38,792 bases of DNA from Deltaproteobacteria bacterium (lineage in GTDB: Bacteria > Bdellovibrionota > JACOXK01 > 2-02-FULL-40-11): contig JACQJD010000074.1 of the NCBI GenBank assembly GCA_016198185.1, positions 1-38,792 on the forward strand, written 5' to 3'. A program made the translations under genes and the position numbers. Below are positions 9,826 through 18,471 of the stretch, in pieces. The number at the start of each line of letters is the position of its first letter. Positions within the stretch are counted from its first letter, which is position 1. The notes beneath the pieces were generated by a model. The model was not told the DNA's origin and made no database searches. It was given only the letters and a program-made list of their open reading frames with translations.

Positions 9826-10711
9826 ACAACGACACCTTTACAGTAAAGACCTCTCACAACCAGAAGTTTCTGGTCTTCTCAATGGAGGCGTCGGTCCACG
9901 TCCCATTGCTTTGGTGTCTACTGTCAATACAAAAGGACAAAATAATTTAGCACCTTTTTCTTTTTTTAATGCCTTTGGCACCCATCCCCCCATGGTGGCT
10001 TTTTCTCCTTCCAGGCGCGGTCGTGATGGAACATTCAAAGATACCTATCACAACCTGATGGAAACCAAAGAATGTGTGATCCAAGTCGTTACCTACGACA
10101 TGGTGGAACAAGTAAATCTCACATCCATGGAATATCCTGCTGGCGTGGATGAATTTAAAAAAAGTGGTTTAACCCCCATAGATTCTACGCTTGTAAAACC
10201 CAAGCGAGTACAAGAGTCTCCTTATCAAATGGAATGTAAACTGTTTCAAATAATTCCCCTCGGAAATGGAAAAGGATCTGGCAACTTAGCCATTTGTGAA
10301 GTGTTGCTGTTTCATATCGATGAACGGATTTTAAAAGAAAATCAGGTTCATTCAGAATGGATGGATTTGGTTGGAAGAAATGGCGCCAATTTTTACACCC
10401 GCGCTTCCCAAACAGCGATGTTTGAAGTCCCACGCATCTTGCAACCGAAAGGCATTGGATTTGATCAATTACCAGATTTTGTAAAAAATGATCCTCATCT
10501 TACCAAAAATCAGATGGCCCGGTTAACGCTTATAGACAAGATTCCAAGTGAAATTGATATCCGAGATTGGGCAAAAACATTTGCACCTCTCAAAGATCCA
10601 ACATTTTCAGCTGCCGTTTATAAAGCAATTCAAAACGCTTTAGAAAAAATGGATTTGGCTCTCGCTTGGAAACTTCTGATCTGGAATCAAAACCCCAAAA
10701 AATATTATTGA
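9812..10711 (+). CDS. Flavin reductase family protein (FMN-binding split barrel)
   Basis: 'GVGPRPIALVSTVNTKGQNNLAPFSFFNAFGTHPPMVAFSPSRRGRDGTFKDTYHNLMETKECVIQVV'; overlaps upstream gene by 14 nt. Confidence 0.88.
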   Translation: MSHPKQRHLYSKDLSQPEVSGLLNGGVGPRPIALVSTVNTKGQNNLAPFSFFNAFGTHPPMVAFSPSRRGRDGTFKDTYHNLMETKECVIQVVTYDMVEQVNLTSMEYPAGVDEFKKSGLTPIDSTLVKPKRVQESPYQMECKLFQIIPLGNGKGSGNLAICEVLLFHIDERILKENQVHSEWMDLVGRNGANFYTRASQTAMFEVPRILQPKGIGFDQLPDFVKNDPHLTKNQMARLTLIDKIPSEIDIRDWAKTFAPLKDPTFSAAVYKAIQNALEKMDLALAWKLLIWNQNPKKYY

Positions 10712-10712
10712 A

Positions 10713-12200
10713 ATGACACGCTCTGAATTTTCTCATCGAACGAGACATGGAAATATTCAAAAATTAAAATCTACCTTTTGGGATGTCTTGGTGATCGGGG
10801 GAGGCATTACCGGCGTTGGCATTGCGCGAGATGCAGCCCTTCGAGGACTGAATGTCGGACTTATTGAAAAAAATGATTTTGCCAGTGGAACCAGTTCAAA
10901 ATCTTCTAAGCTCATTCATGGGGGACTTCGTTATTTAGAAGATCTTAAATTAAAACTCGTGTTTGAGGCATTGTCCGAAAGGAATATTTTAAGAGGCATG
11001 GCGCCTCACTTGGTCCAAGCACTTGAAATTTTATTTCCCATTTATCAACAAGGAAGCTCCAGTTTTTTAAAAGTCCATTTTGGCATGTGGCTCTACGATC
11101 TCTTGGCGTTGTTTCGAAATGTTAAACTTCACAAAACCTATCGTTCTAAATCTCTTCTCCAGATTGAACCCTCCCTTACGCCAGAAAGGCTTCAAGGAGG
11201 ATTCCTTTTCTATGATAGCTTTTCACAAGATGCGAGGCTCACATTACAAATCGCCGTTTCCGCTCAAGAAGCGGGGGCTACTCTTTCAAATTATGTAAAA
11301 CTCCTCCATTTTAAGAAAAAAGGGAATCAACTCTGCGCAGCCCAAGTCCAAGATGTGCTCACCCATGAAACTTTTTCTATTCAAGCACATCATTTTGTGA
11401 ATGCCACAGGACCTTGGAGCAATACGGTTCAACAGTTGGCCGATACCACGAATCGCAAGATGGTTCGCCCTACCAAGGGAATTCATCTTATCTTTTCGAA
11501 GGAAAAACTTCCCATTCATCATGCACTCCTATTAGAAGCGACGGATCACCGCGTCTTTTTCATCATCCCCTGGGGAGATCATTGTCTTTTGGGAACCACC
11601 GATACAGATTATACAGGCAATTTAGATGAAGTTTATGCAACACAGGATGATGTCCATTATTTATTACAATCCTTAAACCGCTATTTTCCAAAACATCAGA
11701 TTACACCCTCTGATATTACGAGCACCTATGCTGGACTGAGACCTTTAATCACCGAACCCCAAGAAGCTTCTTACCATGTATCCAGAGAGCACGGCATCAT
11801 CCATCATCCTTGCGGGCTCATTTCTATTGTGGGAGGTAAACTCACCACCTATCGAAAAATGGCGCAAGATGTCATGGATACGATTTCAAACAAACCTTGT
11901 CGCACAGCACAAACCCCTTTTTCACCCATCATTCGTTCCACCATTGCGTATGAAACATTTTCAAGAGAAGATTTACGCTATCTTCTGGACCATGAAATGA
12001 CGCTCACTTTAAATGATGTGATGATGCGAAGAACAGATTTCTTTTTGAAATCATTAGATCAGGGGAAATCTAAAGTACCTGATATTGCTCATGAAATGTC
12101 TTTGGTCTTCCATTGGTCTTCAGAGCGACTTGCGCAAGAAATTTCTGCTTATCAGTATCAAATCGAGCTTTCGCAAAAATGGCGTAATCATCTCATTTGA
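10713..12200 (+). CDS. glpD: Glycerol-3-phosphate dehydrogenase/oxidase (GlpD/GlpA type)
   Basis: 'DVLVIGGGITGVGIARDAALRGLNVGLIEKNDFASGTSSKSSKLIHGGLRYLE', 'IPWGDHCLLGTTDTDY', 'IVGGKLTTYRKMA'. Confidence 0.95.
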   Translation: MTRSEFSHRTRHGNIQKLKSTFWDVLVIGGGITGVGIARDAALRGLNVGLIEKNDFASGTSSKSSKLIHGGLRYLEDLKLKLVFEALSERNILRGMAPHLVQALEILFPIYQQGSSSFLKVHFGMWLYDLLALFRNVKLHKTYRSKSLLQIEPSLTPERLQGGFLFYDSFSQDARLTLQIAVSAQEAGATLSNYVKLLHFKKKGNQLCAAQVQDVLTHETFSIQAHHFVNATGPWSNTVQQLADTTNRKMVRPTKGIHLIFSKEKLPIHHALLLEATDHRVFFIIPWGDHCLLGTTDTDYTGNLDEVYATQDDVHYLLQSLNRYFPKHQITPSDITSTYAGLRPLITEPQEASYHVSREHGIIHHPCGLISIVGGKLTTYRKMAQDVMDTISNKPCRTAQTPFSPIIRSTIAYETFSREDLRYLLDHEMTLTLNDVMMRRTDFFLKSLDQGKSKVPDIAHEMSLVFHWSSERLAQEISAYQYQIELSQKWRNHLI

Positions 12201-12233
12201 AATTCTTCTCACAACTTACTACAATGAAAACGT

Positions 12234-13628
12234 ATGACCACGCATCACCTCCACGTCACTCGTTCTATCCAAGAAAGTTTAAAATCCTGTTGGAAGGAAG
12301 GGGTCGCTAACCATGTAACACTCGGCATGCTCGAGTACTATATCACCCCTTATGCTCTTTTTTTAGGCGCCAGTGTCATGGAAATTGGGATTCTCGTTTC
12401 CCTCCCGCATTTATTGGGCTCGTGGTCGCAACTATTGGCAACTTACGTTGTAAAATGGACCAAAAGTCGGCGTCTGCTTCTGGTCAGGGCGGCCACCCTC
12501 CAGACTTGTATTCTCGTTCCACTCATATTGCTCTTTTTGTGGCCTTACCCTCGATCTACGGTCACAGTGCTTATTTTTTTGGTTTGTATCATTCGAATTC
12601 TGATGAGTCTTTTGGGATCTGTTTGGGGAAGTCTTGTGAGTGAGTATCTGCCTGCCCAAAAACGCGGTCTTTATTTCGGTTGGCGTGCACAAATTGTTGG
12701 GCTTTCTGGCTTAGCTGGGGTGTTGTGTGGGGGACTCATTTTGCATGCCTTTGACGTCAAACATACCATCATGGGATTTGTCATTGTTTTTTCAATGGCA
12801 GCACTGTGCAGGGGTGTTTCCATCCATTATCTCAAGCAATTTCATGATGTGCCTTACACGCATTTACCCGAACATCAGTTTACTTTTTTTGATTTTATCA
12901 AACGCTTTCGTGAAAGTAATTTTGTCAAATTTGTGCTCTACGTTTCCACACTGACATTTTCAACATATCTCGCTGCACCTTTTTTTAGTGTCTTTATGTT
13001 GCAAGATTTGAAATTTAATTATGCCTCCTACATGGGTGTTCATGTGGCAGGAATTGTGGGGGGGCTGATTGCATTTCCCATTTGGGGGCGCCATGCCGAT
13101 GTGGTGGGAAATGCAAAAATGTTGAAACTTTCCAGTTTATTGATTCCCGCCATTCCTTTTTTATGGATACTCTCCCAGGATGTTTATTATTTAATCGCCG
13201 TGGAGTTCGTCAGTGGCATTATTTGGGGAGGGTTTAATTTATGTGCTACCAACTTTATATTCGAGGTGGTCAGTCCTCCCAAAAGAGTACGTTGCATCAG
13301 TTACTTTAACTTGATCAATGGATCAAATGTGTTTTTAGGGAGTATTTTGGGAAGTTGGCTGGCAACCCATCTTCCTCCTCTTCGTGGTTTTTCACTCTTA
13401 AGTTTATTTGGTCTTTCGGCATTTTTACGATTTTTGTGTCACTTCTTTTTATCAAAACAGTTTAAAGAAGTTCGCGAATCTGCGCAGCCTGTCTCGGGCT
13501 GGCGTCTCTTTTTCAGCGTTGTAAGAATCCGTCCTTTGTTAGGGGTTCCTCGGGGATGGAATGCCATTCCGCTCTTAGAAGAAATTTTAACCGAACCGCC
13601 TTCTGATACTTCGAAAAAAAGCGCTTAA
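12234..13628 (+). CDS. MFS transporter
   Basis: 464 aa with about 10-12 hydrophobic segments, 'AQKRGLYFGWRAQIVGLSGLAGVLCGGLIL'. Confidence 0.82.
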   Translation: MTTHHLHVTRSIQESLKSCWKEGVANHVTLGMLEYYITPYALFLGASVMEIGILVSLPHLLGSWSQLLATYVVKWTKSRRLLLVRAATLQTCILVPLILLFLWPYPRSTVTVLIFLVCIIRILMSLLGSVWGSLVSEYLPAQKRGLYFGWRAQIVGLSGLAGVLCGGLILHAFDVKHTIMGFVIVFSMAALCRGVSIHYLKQFHDVPYTHLPEHQFTFFDFIKRFRESNFVKFVLYVSTLTFSTYLAAPFFSVFMLQDLKFNYASYMGVHVAGIVGGLIAFPIWGRHADVVGNAKMLKLSSLLIPAIPFLWILSQDVYYLIAVEFVSGIIWGGFNLCATNFIFEVVSPPKRVRCISYFNLINGSNVFLGSILGSWLATHLPPLRGFSLLSLFGLSAFLRFLCHFFLSKQFKEVRESAQPVSGWRLFFSVVRIRPLLGVPRGWNAIPLLEEILTEPPSDTSKKSA

Positions 13629-14800
13629 GAAGAAGATAGATTTAATTTTAAGACCAGGGGCAAATGGTCTGAATATCCTTGATCATTAAAAAAATCATAC
13701 CGATAGGGAATGGTATATTCTCGTAATTGATTGGTACGAGGATCTCTTAAGGTTTCACGAACCAATAAATAATCTGGTGCAAAGACTTCAAAAGTCTCTA
13801 AGTCCACTTGTGTTTTTTGAGATCGGAATAAGTCCTTACTCACCAAAATTCGATCCAGTGCATCCCAGCTCATGTGGCCTTTGTAAAAATGAGTCCCTGA
13901 AATGGGCGTTCCTTTTTCTTCAAGAAAACAATGGAGATCCACGATCGAACGAGACATGCGATCAAGATCATTATCGGCAATGTTGTCTTGAATGGGATTT
14001 GGATTTTCGGCCAGGATGGTATTAAAATCACCGGCTGCAATAAAAGAAACACCGTCTTTGGCTGCTTTTTTAGAAATGGTTTTCACAACGTTGGCCGCTT
14101 TCATACGTGCTTTTGTAGAATTGGCCTGGGAAGGCCAGTGATTCGCTGCAACACGAAGTCTTTGACCTGTACCGATATCAAAAGTAGCTTCTAAAATATC
14201 TCGTGTGCCCGTTTGATTTCCCATGCCCAAATAAACTGGGTGCGCAATGGGATCTTCGGTGAGCGGAAACCGACTGATCATTCCGACATCTATGCCGCGA
14301 GAATCGGGACTTTCAAAATGAATGGGGACTCGATATCCATGTTGAATCAAATACTTTACCCATAAATCTTCTAAAACACGTCGATTTTCCAGTTCTTCAA
14401 AGACAATAATATCTGCGCCACCTTCATAATCCAATAAGACTTCAGATATTTTCTTAAGTTTGACTTGGTATTTCGCATCCGTCCAATCCAATTTTTGACA
14501 TAGGATTCTAAAAAAACCAGCTTTGGAAGCACACAATTTTTTTCCGCGACGCTGCTTTTCAGCAAGTGGTAAAAAAGTTACTTCCAGTTGATCCTCCCCA
14601 TCATCCACCGCATCAAACAGATTTTCGACATTATAAGCCATCATAGAAATATTTTTTTTCACAACCATGGACGTTGAAAGCGGATAGGAGGCACTTGAAA
14701 AAGATGAAATGAAGAAACTCAAAAAAATGGTAAGGATGACACCATATATAGTAGCTGAACTTTTACAGGCACTTCCTGTTTTGCTCAGCCGCCCGGTCAT
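13625..14800 (-). CDS. Endonuclease/exonuclease/phosphatase family protein, secreted or membrane-anchored
   Basis: 'MAYNVENLFDAVDDGED', 'DIIVFEELENRRVLEDL', 'VAANHWPSQ', 'AAGDFNT', 'YSDHLPLVLKL' EEP motifs; N-terminal hydrophobic segment. Confidence 0.9.
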   Translation of the reverse strand: MTGRLSKTGSACKSSATIYGVILTIFLSFFISSFSSASYPLSTSMVVKKNISMMAYNVENLFDAVDDGEDQLEVTFLPLAEKQRRGKKLCASKAGFFRILCQKLDWTDAKYQVKLKKISEVLLDYEGGADIIVFEELENRRVLEDLWVKYLIQHGYRVPIHFESPDSRGIDVGMISRFPLTEDPIAHPVYLGMGNQTGTRDILEATFDIGTGQRLRVAANHWPSQANSTKARMKAANVVKTISKKAAKDGVSFIAAGDFNTILAENPNPIQDNIADNDLDRMSRSIVDLHCFLEEKGTPISGTHFYKGHMSWDALDRILVSKDLFRSQKTQVDLETFEVFAPDYLLVRETLRDPRTNQLREYTIPYRYDFFNDQGYSDHLPLVLKLNLSSS

Positions 14801-14867
14801 TTAAGAAAAAGTGTATCGGACGTTTATTCGATTTGTCTACTAAAAAGTTCCAAAACCATACAAGAGC

Positions 14868-15398
14868 TTATATTTTAAGCAGCCTTTGCCAGGAAGGCCG
14901 ATCTTCAGGGTGTTGGCTGCGATGTTCAAAAACAACTTCACCCTTAGCATTGATCAGAAAATCTCCTCCAAGTTGATAGATATCTTGAATGGGTTTTTTA
15001 AGTTTTTGCCCCTTCAACGTATAAAAAAATTGTTTTATGACCGCTTTGGGATGAAAAATTTGCGTAAAACTTCCCTTCTTAAGTTTAAAGGCGCGATATA
15101 AACTTCGATCTGGATTGGCATAGAGGGGAAATGGCCATTGAAAATGAGCTTGATGCTGCTTTAATGAATTTACATCTGCAAAAGAAAAAACACGAATTTC
15201 CATATTTTTCGCCTTAAAATCATGAAGATGGGCTTTGACCTGATGGAGATGCTCTTGACAAGAAAGACACATTAAATGCCGCAAGAATATAAAAAGCTGC
15301 GGTTTCCCCAAAAAAGATTCAATCGTTATCTTTTGACCTTCTAAATTATAAATATCCACAGAAGGAATTTTTTCACCATTTTTAAATGTGATTTTCAT
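14868..15398 (-). CDS. AhpC/TSA peroxiredoxin-like protein
   Basis: 'PSVDIYNLEGQKITIESFLGKPQLFIFLRHLMCLSCQEHLHQVKAH'. Confidence 0.8.
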   Translation of the reverse strand: MKITFKNGEKIPSVDIYNLEGQKITIESFLGKPQLFIFLRHLMCLSCQEHLHQVKAHLHDFKAKNMEIRVFSFADVNSLKQHQAHFQWPFPLYANPDRSLYRAFKLKKGSFTQIFHPKAVIKQFFYTLKGQKLKKPIQDIYQLGGDFLINAKGEVVFEHRSQHPEDRPSWQRLLKI

Positions 15399-15415
15399 AA
15401 AGAGATCCTACTCCT

Positions 15416-17368
15416 TTAATCTTGAAGCTCAACTCGATTTTTAAATTCATCCAAAGCTTTGGGGTTTATCAAAGCAGATATATTTTTAACAGGTTCGTGA
15501 TGAATGATGTTTCTCACTGCCAATTCTACTTTTTTTCCACTTAACGTATAAGGAATATCTTGAACCTGAAGAATCTTGGCTGGCACATGCCTTGGGGAGG
15601 CTCCGAATTTAATCTGTTGTTTAATACGTTCTTTGAGAGATTCGTCCAGAATCTCTCCTTCTTTCAAAACGACAAATAAAATAATCCGGACATCCTGATC
15701 CCAATCTTGTCCTACAACGATGCTATCTTTAATTTCTGGGATGGCCTCAATCTGTCTGTAAATTTCTGCCGTTCCAATTCGGACACCTCCTGGATTTAAA
15801 GTTGCATCGGAACGCCCATAGACGATGACACCACCATTGGGTGTAATTTCAATGTAATCTCCATGCCTCCAAACATTGGGGTATACGTCAAAGTAAGTTT
15901 CCTTATATTTTTCGTAATTCTTATCGTTCCAAAAGTAAACTGGCATGGATGGAAATGGGGCTCGGCATACCAATTCGCCTTTTTCACCGACCACAGATTT
16001 TCCTTCCTCATGATAAGCTTCCACAGCCATTCCCAGCCCGCGACACTGAATTTCTTCTTCATAAACGGGAAGCCAAGGGCATCCCAACATGAAGCAAGAA
16101 ATAATATCCGTCCCCCCACAAATAGAAGAAAGCTGAACATCCGACTTTATGGATTGATAGACCCATCTAAATTGCTCTTTGGAAAGTGGGGAGCCCGTTG
16201 AAAGAATCGTGCAAAGGGTGGATAAGTCGGCCACCTCTCTAGGCTTTAAATTTTGTTTTTCACACAGAGACAAAAATTTTGGACTCGTCCCAAAGACCGT
16301 TATTTTTTCACGATCGATTTGCTTCCAACGAATGGATAAATCTGGGTACCCAGAGCTTCCATCTGTCAGAACCACCGTCGCTCCGACCGCCAATGAACTC
16401 ACCAGCCAATTCCACATCATCCACCCACAGGTGGTTAAATAACAAATTCGATCTTGGCGTTTAAGATTGGTATGCAACATCAGTTCTTTGAGATGCTGAA
16501 GGAGAGTGCCGCCTTGTCCGTGAACAATACATTTGGGAACACCGGTCGTCCCAGAAGAATACATAATATAGAGAGGATGATCGAAGGGTAACTGTTCGAA
16601 TTCCAGATCGGTTGCAGTTCGATCTAAAAAAGAATCCCATCCCATACTTTTTGGCACCGTTTTTAAATTAATCTTAGAACCTTGAGATGCAAATGGAACG
16701 ATGACCACACGTTGAACCGAGGGTAATTGTCGAACAATTTCAGAAATTTTCGAATGAAGATCAAAAAACTTCCCATGGTAATCATAACCATCCGGCACAA
16801 ACAGGACTTTGGGTTTAATTTGGCCAAAGCGATCGATCACACCTTGAACCCCAAAATCAGGTGAACAAGAAGACCAAATGGCCCCCAAAGAACTGGTGGC
16901 CAACATGGCAATGACGGTTTCAGAGATATTGGGCATCAATCCTGCGACACAATCCTTTTGGGTGACCCCCATTTTTTTGAGCGCAGATGCACACTGAGCC
17001 ACAGAAAGATAAAGTTCTTGGTACGTCAATCTTTCCGCAGGACGATGTTCGGTTAATGAAATAAGTGCGATTTGGGCATCTCGATATTTTAATAAATTCT
17101 CGGCAAAATTAAGCCGAGCTCCCAAAAACCATTTTGTCCCCAGCATCTCTTTGCTTTGCATGACGGTCTTACAGGGAGTGGCCTGAATTTCTGAAAAATC
17201 CCAGATGGATTTCCAAAAAGTTGGGATATCTTGAATAGACCAGCGGTAGAGATCCCCATAAGCAGAAAAAGAAAGGTTCCGTTCTTTTTTCAAAAATCGA
17301 ACATAGCGTGTTAAATTGCTTTGTTCAATTCGCTCGGCACTCGGCACCCATAACGGTTTTTTTCCCAC
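15416..17368 (-). CDS. Acetoacetate--CoA ligase
   Basis: 650 aa; 'LYIMYSSGTTGVPKCIVHGQGGTLLQHLKELMLHTNLK', 'TTCGWMMWNWLVSSLAVGATVVL', 'GRSDATLNPGGVRIGTAEIYRQIE' as in acetoacetyl-CoA synthetases. Confidence 0.94.
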   Translation of the reverse strand: MGKKPLWVPSAERIEQSNLTRYVRFLKKERNLSFSAYGDLYRWSIQDIPTFWKSIWDFSEIQATPCKTVMQSKEMLGTKWFLGARLNFAENLLKYRDAQIALISLTEHRPAERLTYQELYLSVAQCASALKKMGVTQKDCVAGLMPNISETVIAMLATSSLGAIWSSCSPDFGVQGVIDRFGQIKPKVLFVPDGYDYHGKFFDLHSKISEIVRQLPSVQRVVIVPFASQGSKINLKTVPKSMGWDSFLDRTATDLEFEQLPFDHPLYIMYSSGTTGVPKCIVHGQGGTLLQHLKELMLHTNLKRQDRICYLTTCGWMMWNWLVSSLAVGATVVLTDGSSGYPDLSIRWKQIDREKITVFGTSPKFLSLCEKQNLKPREVADLSTLCTILSTGSPLSKEQFRWVYQSIKSDVQLSSICGGTDIISCFMLGCPWLPVYEEEIQCRGLGMAVEAYHEEGKSVVGEKGELVCRAPFPSMPVYFWNDKNYEKYKETYFDVYPNVWRHGDYIEITPNGGVIVYGRSDATLNPGGVRIGTAEIYRQIEAIPEIKDSIVVGQDWDQDVRIILFVVLKEGEILDESLKERIKQQIKFGASPRHVPAKILQVQDIPYTLSGKKVELAVRNIIHHEPVKNISALINPKALDEFKNRVELQD

Positions 17369-17491
17369 ACGCCATTCTTAACAAAATCATAGGGTTTCAT
17401 TCAAGATAAGAGTTCCCCCATTTTTCAAAAAAAAATTCACCTGCCTTTAAAAAGCATGATCGGTCACAAGCTTTAAAAGCATTTCAAATAT

Positions 17492-18454
17492 CTACTCCGC
17501 ATGACGATGAAAAAATAAACGAGCGATCTGACCAAAAGGTTCTAAATACAAAACTTGGACAGCCAATGTTTGGTCATCCTTGGGATCTAATTCCAAGATG
17601 AGGTAATCAAATTTCCATGATTTGAGTTCAGCCGTTTCTTGAATGCATGCGAGTGTTTCTGTAAAACAGAAATTAAAAGAACCCTTCTCCTCTAATCCAA
17701 TCAAGACTTGAATCTTGCCATCATCCATTTTTCTTTCTAAAAAAGTTCTAATTTCTATTTCTCTTGGATTAGAACCAACAGTATCCCATTTCCAATTCAT
17801 ATTGTTCTGTGCTACGGTGAAAAAAGCAAAATACGTAAAATCCTCGTCAAAATTAAATGTAAAGGTTTGCTTGCTTTGAATTCTTTCTCGCGTCGTCTGA
17901 GGCTTAAACTTCAGCAGCTTCTTCATATTCTCTATAAACCAATCAGGAAACTCTGGCATGTACTCTTCTTCTCGGTCATAGGTTGCTTGCCAATGCACGG
18001 AAGAAACTTTACCTAACATTGCTTTTGCTTCCGTAGAAACCTCTTTAGAAAATAAATCATGTTCTGGCGTTTTGACACCCTCTTGGATTGCGTTTGCATC
18101 TTTCTGAGAAATTTCTTGAATTTTTGTGGGCAAATCATTATCAGTTGATTTTATAAAATAAAAGTACCGATCATTTTTTTTGAAAATTAACGAAATATAC
18201 CAACGATCATCACTGCTTTTTACGCGATAGGGCCCAGAATGAACTGTTCCAAAGCCATCCAAAGGGAAATTGCCTAAATGCTCATTTTCAATTTTATACG
18301 GTGCTGAAAGCAGAACATCTTGTGCTGCCTGAGATTCTTCTAAAGAGGAAAAGTAGTAATGGGATGGACAACCACTGAAGATCATCATCACAAAAATAAA
18401 AAATAAAAAGTCGAATCTTTTATTTACAGAGTAGACTTTAAAATTAAGTTTCAT
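17492..18454 (-). CDS. Putative lipoprotein, unknown function
   Basis: 320 aa, lipobox-like 'FVMMIFSGCPSHYYFSS'; 17 nt downstream of the secreted HExxH protein. Confidence 0.65.
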   Translation of the reverse strand: MKLNFKVYSVNKRFDFLFFIFVMMIFSGCPSHYYFSSLEESQAAQDVLLSAPYKIENEHLGNFPLDGFGTVHSGPYRVKSSDDRWYISLIFKKNDRYFYFIKSTDNDLPTKIQEISQKDANAIQEGVKTPEHDLFSKEVSTEAKAMLGKVSSVHWQATYDREEEYMPEFPDWFIENMKKLLKFKPQTTRERIQSKQTFTFNFDEDFTYFAFFTVAQNNMNWKWDTVGSNPREIEIRTFLERKMDDGKIQVLIGLEEKGSFNFCFTETLACIQETAELKSWKFDYLILELDPKDDQTLAVQVLYLEPFGQIARLFFHRHAE

Positions 18455-18471
18455 AAAGATACGTGCCTTTC

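Noticed and set aside
15796-16140. 114-aa - ORF and + ORFs (15863-16201, 16179-16442) inside acetoacetyl-CoA synthetase
   Set aside because: Alternate-frame or antisense shadows of a clear CDS.
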